NCBI GenBank assembly: GCA_964615975.1
Contig: CAZTTH010000004.1
Location: forward strand, 49,547-113,546
DNA: 64,000 bases
Direction: 5' to 3'
Source of the DNA: CAZTTH01 sp964615975
Lineage (GTDB): Bacteria > Verrucomicrobiota > Lentisphaeria > JABSQK01 > JAJFLO01
The position numbers and the translations under genes are program-made. Positions 46,273 to 57,300 of the stretch are shown in pieces (the first letter of the stretch is position 1; the number at the start of each line of letters is the position of its first letter). The notes beneath the pieces are model-generated. The model made no database searches. It was not told where the DNA came from and saw nothing but the letters and a program-made list of their open reading frames with translations.

Positions 46273-48402
46273 TTAATATCCAAAAAAATTCAATTTCGCG
46301 CGTATTTCATCCCTTTTAGCCGGATCTGAAGTTAACTCCAGGGCCCGCATCAGATTCTTTCTACCATTATCGTATTCTTCCAAATGATTTAATTGCAAGA
46401 CCCCCAGATTGTAAAACGCCTCGGCAAGCGGATGAATGGCGAGGCATTGTTCATAGGCTGCTTTGGCTTCTGCATATCGGGTTAACGACTCACAAACAAT
46501 TGCATAATTATAATAAATTTCATATTTATCCACTCCCAGATTAAAGGTAATCTGGTAATATCGATAGGCGAGCTCAAGTTTATTCTGCGCCGTGGCAATC
46601 AACGCCTTCATAGAGTATACCAAACCATTCTCCTGATAGGTATCAAGTATAAGGTCACAAATCTCATCCGCCTTAGTAAAATCCTGGTCATGGAAATATC
46701 CCATAGCCAGATTCAATAAATTGGGCAAATTATAAGGATCGTAATGGCGGTATTTTTCCAGGATCGGCACTGCCTCATGAATTTGACCTAGATCACACAA
46801 CGCCTTGCCCCAGAAAAACAAAGTGGATTTCTGATAAGGATTATAATGATAGACTAGTTTGGCTTCCGCCAAGACTTTGGATGGATCTAGATCTACTTGG
46901 TCCGCATAGGTCATTCTGCCATAATGGACATCAGCTTGATATATGTTTTTGCCAAGGTAGAGAAATGCCGCAAACAACACGCCAAATACAATTGATCCCG
47001 GCCAGCAAACACCCGCTGGAATTCTTATCGTCTGCCCAGTTCCAGAATTATTGCGTCCGTTAGTTTCGGTATTGTAATCAGAATAAAAACACCAGATACA
47101 TCCCAGATACACTCCTAATAAATAGGTCGGCACCATCCGGTAAAGCGGAAAACCAAATCCTGCGGTTACCATAAAGCCGATCATGCCCAGGATTATCCCT
47201 GAAATCATTCCCCAATCTTTCGTTTGGGATGGCTGCAAAACCATTTTAAATATTATCCGAAAAAAAAGCAGGATACCCCATCCAGTAATTACGACGCCTA
47301 TCAATCCAAGATCCGCAAACAGATTCAAATAATCATTATGGACTTGATCGGCATTAATCATCTGTGCATAGGTCGGATCACGAATAATGGCATTGGTATA
47401 ACGCTGGTACAGGGTTTTGAAATTTCCCAAACTAACACCGATTATGGGATTATCCCGGATCAGCTCAACGGTATTCAACCAATAGATAATCCGGACCCAT
47501 AAACTGCTGATCGATCCAGGGGGCCGTTGACGCTCTGATGTAGTCAGCGATAATGGTTTTTCCGTGACATAATCACCAATAGTTTTGCTGACCACATTAT
47601 AAGCACGGCCAAACTCCCAATGCCAACCGGTTGAAGACCAGTTTGCCATGACCAGAAAAAGTATCAGTCCGATTATCAATACCCGGAGTTTCCCACCGAA
47701 TTCAGGAATCAATTCGCTATGCCGGAGGCGAAAGAATAACCCTATTGCAAACAGTAAACTTATTTGTACCGCCACTGCCAGCCATGCCGCTTTGGTGTAG
47801 GTAAAAAAGAGAAAAATTCCCATCACCAGGGTAGCCGCTGCCGCCCAGTGAATGTGCCGTTGTCGCTTGCTGAAAAGCACGATACTCAAACCCAGAGGCC
47901 AGATCATGACCACATATTCAGCGGCCATGTTTTTATTGCTGAAAGTCGCCCCGGGGACAATGGTTTGCCGCACCAGGTCCCACCCCCACCAGTATTGTCC
48001 CAATCCAATTGCCGCGACCATCACCCCGGTAATTAAAAGTGCTTTAATCAGCAATTGCCGGACGCTTGTATCATGCAGCAATTGTATCGTCAAAAAAAGC
48101 CCGGTGGCAGCAGAGACCCATTGAATCAATACCTTGATGCCATCATAGCGATTAATCGCCCAAATCAAACTTATACCAGACCATATCAAGAACAGAATTA
48201 TGGGAAGATCGAATGCGGATCGCCGCCAAATCAAAGGGTGTTTTCCAGTACCTTGATAACACCATAAACCAATGAATAATAACGTGCCTGATGTCAGATA
48301 GAGAATTTGCGGCAGATGGGTTTGATCCCAGCTTGGTTGGCGGAAAAACAATGGCGCCAATGGGGCAACCGCAATAACAATGGCATAGCTCCGGCCCAAC
48401 AT
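46273..48402 (-). CDS. O-antigen ligase/polymerase-like protein with C-terminal TPR, copy 1
   Basis: A 709-residue polytopic membrane protein with 12-14 hydrophobic segments and the Wzy/WaaL-type periplasmic signature VHNDYLNLFADLGLIG after RDPTYAQMINADQ. The N-terminal WDQTHLPQILYLTSGTLLF and central FSNKNMAAEYVVMIWPLG are shared with copy 2. The C-terminal 230 residues form TPR repeats (YYNYAIVCESLTRYAEAKAAYE and similar). Such proteins ligate or polymerise glycans on the periplasmic side; the substrate is unknown. A closely similar gene follows on the same strand 180 bases upstream, indicating tandem duplication. Confidence 0.85.
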   Translation of the reverse strand: MLGRSYAIVIAVAPLAPLFFRQPSWDQTHLPQILYLTSGTLLFIGLWCYQGTGKHPLIWRRSAFDLPIILFLIWSGISLIWAINRYDGIKVLIQWVSAATGLFLTIQLLHDTSVRQLLIKALLITGVMVAAIGLGQYWWGWDLVRQTIVPGATFSNKNMAAEYVVMIWPLGLSIVLFSKRQRHIHWAAAATLVMGIFLFFTYTKAAWLAVAVQISLLFAIGLFFRLRHSELIPEFGGKLRVLIIGLILFLVMANWSSTGWHWEFGRAYNVVSKTIGDYVTEKPLSLTTSERQRPPGSISSLWVRIIYWLNTVELIRDNPIIGVSLGNFKTLYQRYTNAIIRDPTYAQMINADQVHNDYLNLFADLGLIGVVITGWGILLFFRIIFKMVLQPSQTKDWGMISGIILGMIGFMVTAGFGFPLYRMVPTYLLGVYLGCIWCFYSDYNTETNGRNNSGTGQTIRIPAGVCWPGSIVFGVLFAAFLYLGKNIYQADVHYGRMTYADQVDLDPSKVLAEAKLVYHYNPYQKSTLFFWGKALCDLGQIHEAVPILEKYRHYDPYNLPNLLNLAMGYFHDQDFTKADEICDLILDTYQENGLVYSMKALIATAQNKLELAYRYYQITFNLGVDKYEIYYNYAIVCESLTRYAEAKAAYEQCLAIHPLAEAFYNLGVLQLNHLEEYDNGRKNLMRALELTSDPAKRDEIRAKLNFFGY

Positions 48403-48582
48403 GGTTTTAATATGACTGATGAAAGTTAATGATCATGAGTATTGCTAACCTTGCTGATTAAACAGCGTTTATTAGTTGCTATTTTATTCATTGAAAAAGA
48501 CTGTGCCACAGCCATCACCCCGCTTTCGCCCAAACTTGTCCAGCTCTATTTCTCCCCTGACGATGAAAGGCGCTTACATGAA

Positions 48583-50883
48583 TCAATACCCGAAAAACTT
48601 TAATTGCGCCTTGATCTCCTCTCTCCTTCCCGGATCAGGGGTTAATTCCAGGGCTTTCTGCAGATTTGCCTTGCCTTCAGCAAACTCCTCCAAATAATTT
48701 AGTTGAATCAGACCGAGTTGCTGATAGGCTGAAGGATATGGGTGCATTTTCAGGCATTGAACAAAGGCTTCCTTTGCTTCTCGGTAACGTTGCAGATTCA
48801 TGCAAACATTACCATAGTTGTAATAGACTTCATACTTATCGACTCCCAAACTGAAAGTGATCTGATAAAAACGATAGGCTTTGACCAAATCATTTTGCGC
48901 GGTGGCAATCAAAGCCTTCATGGAATAGACAAAGCCATTTTCCGGATAATTATTTAATATCTCGTCACATATGGCGCTGGCTTGGGAAAACTGATTCGTG
49001 GCAAAATAAGCCATTGCCAGGTTCAAGAGATTGGATAGACTATACGGATCATAATGTCGATAGAGCTCCAGCATCGGAATACTTTCATCGGTTTTGCCAA
49101 GATCAAACAGGGATTTTCCCATAAAGAAGTATACGGCATTGTTGAAGGGCGAGTAACGTGCCACTAACTTGGCTTCCGCAAATACCTGTTGCGGATTGAC
49201 GAGAAACTTATCGAAGGATGACATCCGACCATAATGAATATCAGCTTTTCGCAGGTTATTGCCAGCAAAAAGAGAAACCACAAATAAAAATCCAAAAACA
49301 ATAAACCCGCTCCAGCGCCCCAAACCGGGCAGTACAAACGATGGCATTTCTCCCCTTAATGCCTCTTTGCCCGGTGCCAAAAAGGCATGATTTAACTGAT
49401 GGGATAACCTCCAACTACAACCCAGTAAGCAGCCAAGTAAATAAGTGGGAACCATACGATAAAGTGGGAACCCAAATCCCGCAGTAATAAAAAATCCCAG
49501 CATCCCTATGGTAATCCCCCAAAATACCCCGGGGTTTTTAAGCCCTTCAATCTTTTTTGCTAATCTTAACCATATGATCAGCAAGGTAATCGCTCCCCAC
49601 AGGGTGATCAGACCGCCGATTATCCCTAAATCCGCCACAATATTCAGATAGTCATTGTGGACCTGTTGAGCATCAATCTTTTCTGAAAATGTAGGGTCGC
49701 GAATCAAGGCATTGGCATAACGTGGATAATGAATGCGGAAATTACCTAATCCCACTCCCTTGACCGGAAAATCCTTGATTAATTCCAGCGTATTAAACCA
49801 ATAACTGAGCCGCACCCAAAGACTGCTGAGCGGAACCGCGGTCTGCCTTTTTCCTGGTTCTTGAGGAGTAGACGCTGGAGTAGATGGACGCCCCTTGGTA
49901 TAGTCACTCACAGTTTGATTAACCACATCCAACGCGCGTCCAAACGCCCAATTAAATCCGGTCGGGGTCATATTTGCCAGGATTAAGATAAGGATGCCGG
50001 CAACCCCGATTAACCCCAGTTTCTTCCTGAAATTCTGCGCCAGAAAAGCGCGATTTGTCACCTCTTCCGGTGGACCGGAATGTCCGCGCACCGATTGAGA
50101 TCGTCTCTTCCCGACCCCCACATAAACACCAACCAGTAGGAGCATCATTACAGCCTGTCCGGCCATTGCCAGCCAGGCCGCCTTGGTGAAGGTAAAAAAC
50201 AGGAAAAGAATTATAACCAATGTCGCGGACAACCACCAGAGGGAAATCCGGCGCAGTTGGCTGCCAAGAAAAAGCGCGATTCCCAACGGCATGATCATGA
50301 CCATATATTCGGCCGCCATGTTTTTATTACTGAATGTGGCTGCCGGCGCGATGGTTTGATCGACAAAATCCCATTGCCACCAATACTGCCCGATTCCGAT
50401 CAGGGCCAGTACTACTCCACTGCTGAGAATTGCCTGCAAAATCCAGAGGACATCATCTTCGTTTTCGACCCACTGGGACATCAGAAAAAATCCCAATCCG
50501 GCAATCGACCATTGCAATAAAATTTGAAATCCATAATAGCGATTAATCGCCCAGTATTGGCTGATGGCAGCCCAGAGCAACATGATCAATAGCGGCAACC
50601 CCAGACTTGAACACTTGACGATCAGACTGGGTGACGCGATACCACGATAAAACCAGATCGTCGTAAAAAGCAAAGTTCCGGTAGTTAAATAAAGAATTTG
50701 TGGTAAATGCGTGGGATCCCAACCATGTTTGGTGAATACCAGCGGCGCCAGTGGCGCCAGCGCCACGAATATCGCGAACCAACGTAATATCGCCTTGTTT
50801 TTATTCCCCATTCCGGCGTTCGATCGCGACTGGCTGTTTACCTTACTATCGTCTGTTGTATGTTGCGTTCGTTTTCGACTCAC
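48583..50883 (-). CDS. O-antigen ligase/polymerase-like protein with C-terminal TPR, copy 2
   Basis: A 766-residue paralogue of the neighbouring gene. It has the same membrane layout, the same FSNKNMAAEYMVMIMPLG and VHNDYLNIVADLGIIGG motifs, and a C-terminal TPR series (YRFYQITFSLGVDKYEVYYN, ALELTPDPGRREEI) ending in the same AQLKFFGY. It carries an insertion of about 40 residues before the periplasmic loop (SVRGHSGPPEEV). The first codon is a GTG; an ATG at 50811 (MGNKNKAILRW) may be the actual start. The coding ends of both copies (LKFFGY) show recent common origin. Confidence 0.85.
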   Translation of the reverse strand: MSRKRTQHTTDDSKVNSQSRSNAGMGNKNKAILRWFAIFVALAPLAPLVFTKHGWDPTHLPQILYLTTGTLLFTTIWFYRGIASPSLIVKCSSLGLPLLIMLLWAAISQYWAINRYYGFQILLQWSIAGLGFFLMSQWVENEDDVLWILQAILSSGVVLALIGIGQYWWQWDFVDQTIAPAATFSNKNMAAEYMVMIMPLGIALFLGSQLRRISLWWLSATLVIILFLFFTFTKAAWLAMAGQAVMMLLLVGVYVGVGKRRSQSVRGHSGPPEEVTNRAFLAQNFRKKLGLIGVAGILILILANMTPTGFNWAFGRALDVVNQTVSDYTKGRPSTPASTPQEPGKRQTAVPLSSLWVRLSYWFNTLELIKDFPVKGVGLGNFRIHYPRYANALIRDPTFSEKIDAQQVHNDYLNIVADLGIIGGLITLWGAITLLIIWLRLAKKIEGLKNPGVFWGITIGMLGFFITAGFGFPLYRMVPTYLLGCLLGCSWRLSHQLNHAFLAPGKEALRGEMPSFVLPGLGRWSGFIVFGFLFVVSLFAGNNLRKADIHYGRMSSFDKFLVNPQQVFAEAKLVARYSPFNNAVYFFMGKSLFDLGKTDESIPMLELYRHYDPYSLSNLLNLAMAYFATNQFSQASAICDEILNNYPENGFVYSMKALIATAQNDLVKAYRFYQITFSLGVDKYEVYYNYGNVCMNLQRYREAKEAFVQCLKMHPYPSAYQQLGLIQLNYLEEFAEGKANLQKALELTPDPGRREEIKAQLKFFGY

Positions 50884-50932
50884 TATCAGGATTATATCCT
50901 TATGTCAAACCCCTGTGGGGTATTGCGGTTGG

Positions 50933-51143
50933 TTATCGATTCCATATGTATCGTTCGTCATATTTCCATAACAAACTCAGAAATTCTTCACGAAACGAGT
51001 CTTGGCGATGATGCTCTGCTTGGTGGGTAATATAATCATTTAATGCTTTAACATGCGATGGCCTTACCGAAAAGGCACTTGGACTTTTGTCGAAAAACAA
51101 AACGCAGGCAAATTTGTGATAACGATTGTGGCATGATTATAAA
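50933..51143 (-). pseudogene. Remnant of a REP-associated tyrosine transposase (RAYT, Y1/IS200-like)
   Basis: The minus strand encodes the last roughly 65 residues of a Y1 transposase: AFSVRPSHVKALNDYI, a THQAEHHRQDSFREEFLSLL-type block and the family-typical end KYDERYIWNR before TAA at 50933. This matches the usual RAYT C-terminus (AFSVS-x-S-x-V, YI-x-x-Q-E-HHR-x-x-SF-x-EEF, YDERY-x-W). A stop codon in frame just upstream (about 51143) and the lack of the catalytic HUH/Tyr part mean only a fragment is left. RAYTs move REP palindromes, several of which lie nearby. Confidence 0.75.
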
Positions 51144-51224
51144 GTCTAACACCATCGCGGGTATATACATTATATATATGGTAACCAGGCGCCATATTAG
51201 CAAACCCCGGGAAAGAGAATAAAG

Positions 51225-51274
51225 ACCCCGTTGGGGTATAACCTTGATTTCTCCATACCTTACCCCAACGGGGT
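51225..51274 (-). terminator. 14-bp stem-loop after the giant surface gene
   Basis: ACCCCGTTGGGGTA at 51225-51238 is exactly complementary to TACCCCAACGGGGT at 51261-51274, with a 22-base loop. Read on the minus strand it follows the giant gene's stop by 31 bases and is followed by CTTTATTCTCTTTC. Each arm is itself nearly palindromic. It fits a terminator, or a mobile palindrome acting as one. Confidence 0.55.
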
Positions 51275-51305
51275 TACACCATTTGTCATTCCTCCCTCCC
51301 CGCCT

Positions 51306-54300
51306 CTAATCCCGCCAGCCCAGGAAGTGCTTGAATTCCTTCATGCTGTCCTGATCGAATTTGATGCGGAAACGGAAATAAACCCCCTGACTGGTGTATT
51401 CTCCGCGCGAGAAATCGCGATCATAAAATCCTACCAGGTTATACCCCACACTGACCCAGACATTCTTGATCACCTTGCAACCGATCGACGGTCCGGCGGA
51501 ATATTCCGTAGTCCCCAAATTCCAGGAATGCAATGCCAAGGTCCTGAAACCAAGGTCAAATCGTTTGGTAATATCATAACGGGTTTCATAACCGAGAAGA
51601 CTCGTCAAACCATCGTAGAATTCACCATCAATGGTGTTGAAGGTGTATTTCAGTCCCAGCTTGAAGGAATTTTGCCAGCGCTCGATGGGTTGATAATTCG
51701 CGTTCATGAGTTCTACCAAGCGCTGATTCTTGGTGTTGGTACTGGAACCCTGTACCTCATCATAGATATAATCCAGACGATTGAAAACAATCCAATCCGC
51801 CTCATCCCATGGCCGGTATGCCAATCCCTGACTGACATCCAGACCGAGTGTGTCATCACCACCATGAGCGTCAGTTTGGTATACCTGGGTACGCAGTGAC
51901 AGTGTCAAACCTTTCTTCATTTGACCGATGATGCCGGTCTGCAAACTATGTTTATCTTCACTGTCGGACATTCTTTCTTCGATACGGGTAGCCCAGGAAT
52001 AGTTGGTTTGATTATAGGTCCCTCCCAGTGAAAGTGCGGTAAAATCCTCCCGACCTCCTGAGGACGAGGGGGTATTGACATTGAACGGCCCGCCTGCCTG
52101 AGCGTCCATGATGGTGCGTGATTGATCAATTCCGCCGCTCAAACTCCAGCGCTCGTTAACCTGCCATTGCTGACCTAATCCCATGACCGCAAACATGCGT
52201 TCACTGTTTTCGCTAAGCTCCCGGCTGATCGCGGTATCGAAATTACCGCCTTCCCAAGGCTTGGTCTTGAGGCCAACCCGTGAATTATGAGTGTCCGCAC
52301 TGTCGCCATCCGTGATTTCATGTTCACCGAATACCGCAACTTTTGGATTGATATTGTAATCGGCGCCGTATATCGTGCGGGTGGGAAAATCACTGTTTTC
52401 ATTGCTATTGCTGAGTGATTGATAATGATCGACACGGAACGTCAGACGGTTATCCAACATTCTGTAATCGCCGCCGATCTTGCTTTGCAGGGATTTGGAA
52501 TTCGTTCCGCCCTTTTGTTTATCTTCCGCGTGCACCAGCCCGGTTCGGAACGCATACCGATCCTTGCTATATTCCACGGTTCCGTCCATCACATCGCGTT
52601 CAGCGTCCGTGGAAAGGTTATTTTCACGATAAGCCAATCCACTCACTTTCACATGATCGGTTACTTTGACACCCCCTTCAACCCCCATTTTTCGAGTGCC
52701 GTTTTCGCTGCCGTTTTGCTGTCCCATGCCGAATGCGCCGTTCTGTTCGCGCAGATACACCTTGCCCTGATATTTGGCGCTGTTGTGGGATATTTCTGTT
52801 ATGTAAGCGCTGCCATCGCTTTTCATTCCCAGATTCTCATTGTCGGTGCGCGCAATTTCCGCTTTGAACTCGGTGTCCTTCATGAATTCATAGCTGAAGT
52901 CGGCGCCATACAAATCTGCTTTCTTCAAGTCTTGCTCTTCATGGGCATGGGTGGCGCCGATCTCGAGTTTCTCATCGAGAAATTTAACCGCTCCGCGGCC
53001 GCCATAATTATAAGCGGTATTTTGATTTGAATCTGATTCGTATTCGATGATGATAAAGATCGGATCCAGATTATGATCGCGGCTGAAAATCGGGCGCTTG
53101 AAATACAGCGTGCCATCCGTATAATCAATGTCATAATCAACATGCCGTGCCTGTGTCTGGCTGCTGCGGATGATTTCACTGCGGAAGCGGTCGCGGGTCT
53201 CGATGGTGATCTTTTCAGAATTTAGAACGATTGATTTGCGGGACAATCGATACAATCCGGAAGTGCCGTCGCCCCGAATCTCATCACGGACATAGATGAG
53301 ATTGGTATCACTGACAAACCCGTTGAATTCAAAGTTCTTGCTTTGGTATTCGGTTTTAACCCCGGTCAGACTGCGGCTGTAACGTGATAATTCCGTTACC
53401 GACAAGCCCGTATCAAAATCGCCAAACAACGCATAAAACATCCCGCGCTCGATCTTGACGTAAAGCTTTTCGGCGCTGGCGGTTTCATACTGCTGATTGG
53501 TGGCGTCGCCATAAAGGGTATAATACGTATTGGGATCAATGGTTTGTTTCTGACTGTCATTGTTGGTGACTTTGTCGGTGTCATAAGACATGGTCAGCAA
53601 ATACTTGCCTAATATCTTTCCTTTGGCAAAAAACGCGATGCGATTTTCGTCATAAAAATCTTCCTGTTCATCACCGGGTACGAGGGCATGCATGTTTTTG
53701 CTGATGGTGTTATAACCCACCGTGCCATCCGCCAGACCGACCAGGATCCAATCCCGCAATCCCGGAGACAGCCAGGCCATGATTTCTTCATCCTTATCAT
53801 CGGCATCCTCGCCAAAATTAAATTTCACAGTCACTTCACCGCTGGCCGAAGTCGGTTCGAGTTTGAGCAGTGCAATTCCATCGTAACCAACCCGATAATG
53901 ACTCCTGCTGCCATCGATTCCCAGAATCAGATTGCGATCGAAACTTTCTTTTTTCTCGTGACCGGCATAGGGTGAATTGACCGTGAATTCACCGATCCCG
54001 CCAAAACGCACCGGAAAACCGTCCCGGTCAGTCAGTCTGACCGCAATGACCGGCGGAGTTTTGCCATCCGCCACCAGAAACGATTTTTCAGGGACAAAAA
54101 CAGCGCGAACCGGTGATGTCGAAACATGAACTTTATGCTGGACCCGTTTGACTTCATTGCCTTCTGGCCCGATAAATACCGCTTCAAATATATTGTCGCC
54201 ATCCTTGAGCGAGACCGCGTGCCAGCTGCTCAATCCCACGGTTTTATCACTATTCATAATATCTTCTTCAAACAGGAGAACATTCACTTCTTTGCCGGCG

Positions 54301-57300
54301 AGGAATAGCTTTACCTTGTGTTTTGGCAGATGCTTGATCCCAACATTCACGAACGGCAGTGGCGGCAGGTAATCAGCTGTGGGATAAGCCCAGGCATTCT
54401 CTGGTTCCGTTTTATCCAGCCAGCTATGATTGAAACCCACCTGAGGTTTGGGATAATCATTAATATCGATGACATCATCCTGCTTGACTTTGAATTTACC
54501 GATCACTTCGACGGTCTGCATGCCGCTGTCACCGGTTTGTTGTAATATCATTTCCGTTTTCGGAGTTTTGATTGATTTCGCGTCCTCATCCTTGAATAAA
54601 GCCATGGTCTGGAATACTGCCTCCCCATCCACTTTGCTGAGATCGCAGGCAAATTCAATTTTCTGCTCCCAGTTCACCGTCTCAGTCGGTAATTTGACTT
54701 GAATAAACGCGTCCGTCACCTTCATTTCCGCTTTGCTTCCGGGAATCATCACGCTATCCTGGTCAACGACAGTGCCCGGTGGCATCATGATAACCACTTG
54801 CATGTCACTGACTTTCACCACCTCACTCTTGAGCGTAACTACCACTGCAGCTTGTTGGTTATCCCGTTTGCCGGTAAGCTGAATACCAACATATCCCATG
54901 GGAGGCGCTTTTTCCTTCAGCTTGAAATCCGCCCGCCACATGGTGCCGCCCTGAACATCGACAAACTGGGAGTAACCACGGCCCGCAAAACGGTTGTTCC
55001 AACCATCCATCAGTTCATATTGTTCGGGAATGGTATCGATATCCAGTTGCACAATGTGGGTTCCGGGTTTGACACCTTCGATATGATACATGCCGCGCTC
55101 GTCGGTTAATACATACGTTCCATCCTCGAGATAGATGCGAATACCGGGTACGCCCTTGATTTCCCGGTTTGTCGTTTCCGAGATTTTATCGTCTTTACCC
55201 GGTGTTTGTTCTACATATACCGGGCGATATTCTCCCGTCTTTCCATTAGTTTCCGGATGTCCATTCCCTGTCGATTTTCCATTCACTTCCAGCCACGCTG
55301 TAACCCGGCCGATGATCAGGGTTTTATTCTTCATCAAGTCGTCCTGCACCTGGACTTCAACTCCGGCGGCATTGGACTTGAGTATGTTCTGACCATCAGT
55401 CCCGGTTGCGGAGACGACATTGGTCGACCTGCCGAGCTTGGCGCCGGCGCCGACTTCGACGAGGTAGCTCAGTTTTACCGATGTTTTGGTGGGAATCGTG
55501 CCGATGGCGAAGGTCATGGTCCGCCCGTCAGCGGCGATGACAGGATCAGCAAAAGGCAGACCATCCACCTTGGCAGTTCGCGGGGTATAACGGAAACCGG
55601 AGGGGAGAATGTCGGTAATCACCACATCCAATGCCGGCAATGCCGAGCCGGGATTTTCGATTTCCACTGAATAGACGAGAAATTCCCCGATCCCGGCCGT
55701 CGATTTATCCACCGATTTGCGCGCAAACAGATCGGTGGCAAGAATAACCGGATCCATTGGCACATCGATTCGTACCGGCGGCCCCGCCGGTACGAAGAAG
55801 CTCTCCAGCCGTGAACCAATATCCAGGACAAAGGGCGCTCCCGGCAGGGTTTGCAGCACCGCGTCCGGCACCACCGATGGCAGAGAATGTGTAGCGGGCG
55901 GTGAAATCTGATAGCGGTAATAGACTTCGGGATGCACCAGCGGAAAGCGGAACATCCCCGTCGGGAAAGCATACACCCGGCCGCTGCTGTCGGTGGCAGT
56001 ACCGCCGGAAATTATCGTCGATGGGTAAGTGCTGAAACCGTCATCCCCAAAAACCTCAGCCGGTTGACCGGTTCGGGTATCGATCAGCGTGATGGTAACT
56101 CCGTCTATCCCCTGGCCCGTCTGGGAATCAAAAATCAATCCAAACGGATCAACCAGGATATCCGCTTCAACCTTACGAACCGCTTCGGGATCAAGCGGAT
56201 CGATGTACACTGCCACGATTTTGATGTTTTCTGAAACGGTCAACTCTCCATCGTGAAACGTGGCGGGCGGTGTATCGGTTTGGATATAACCATTGAATAC
56301 ACCCGTGTTGGGACCCGACTCATAAAGACGTAAGATTTCTTCATCACCATTGACGGAGATGGTGATGAGGATTGAGTCGATGCTGTTCGGGTCTCGGTTT
56401 TGATCGCCATCGATGACCCGCAGGAAAGCGGGCTCGCCGATGGAGTAGGAATCAGCAGGAATGGTGGAAATGCCCGCCTGTAATTGACCTTCACTGAAGT
56501 GGATGCTGCCCGGGAATGAACCAAAACCCGGCAACCCCATTGGGTGCATATTGCCATTGCCATCCTGATACAGTGGGATCGTGGAAACCACAAACTGATT
56601 CGCGGCAGGGTTATTTGGCGCGGAGTACTTAAAGAACTCAATTTGGGGGTTGGTGCGTGACACCACCATCACCATCGCGGTGGCTTCATTCGAAACAATC
56701 ACCTCGGTGCCGTCTTTGCCCGTTGCCGATACCTGATTGGTTGCATCTCCGGGAATCATGCCAGCATCGATTACTACCTGATAGCGGAGAATCCGAATCG
56801 TTTGTTGCGGCACCGTGCCGATGGGGAAGATCAGGGTGCGGCCATCGCCGGCAATGTCGGGATCGGCAATCGCCACTCCATCGAGGGTGCTTTTGCCGGT
56901 TTGGTAGTTGAAACCGACCGGCAAAATATCGGTGATCCTGACATCCTCAACCGGCAAGGCAATGCCCGGATTTTCAATTTCGATAAGGTATTCCAGGGTA
57001 TCACCGCGAGGAATGATATTGGCAGCGGCAAATTTCCGTACCTTCAAGGTCGTCTGAATCGTCAATGGATCTACGGGAATATCGATATGCAGCGCCGGTC
57101 CGGGATTGACCACAAAGGGATCGAGGCGCGAGCCTTGTTCGAGGGCGAATGGCGCCCCCGGCAAGGTTTGCAAAAAGGCATCGCCGAGCACCGAAGGAGC
57201 GCGATAATTGACCGGCAATTCGATGACAAACTGATAATTTCCGGGATAAACAAAAGGAAAGCGAAATGTCCCCTGCGGATAGTTATAAACCCGGCCGCTT

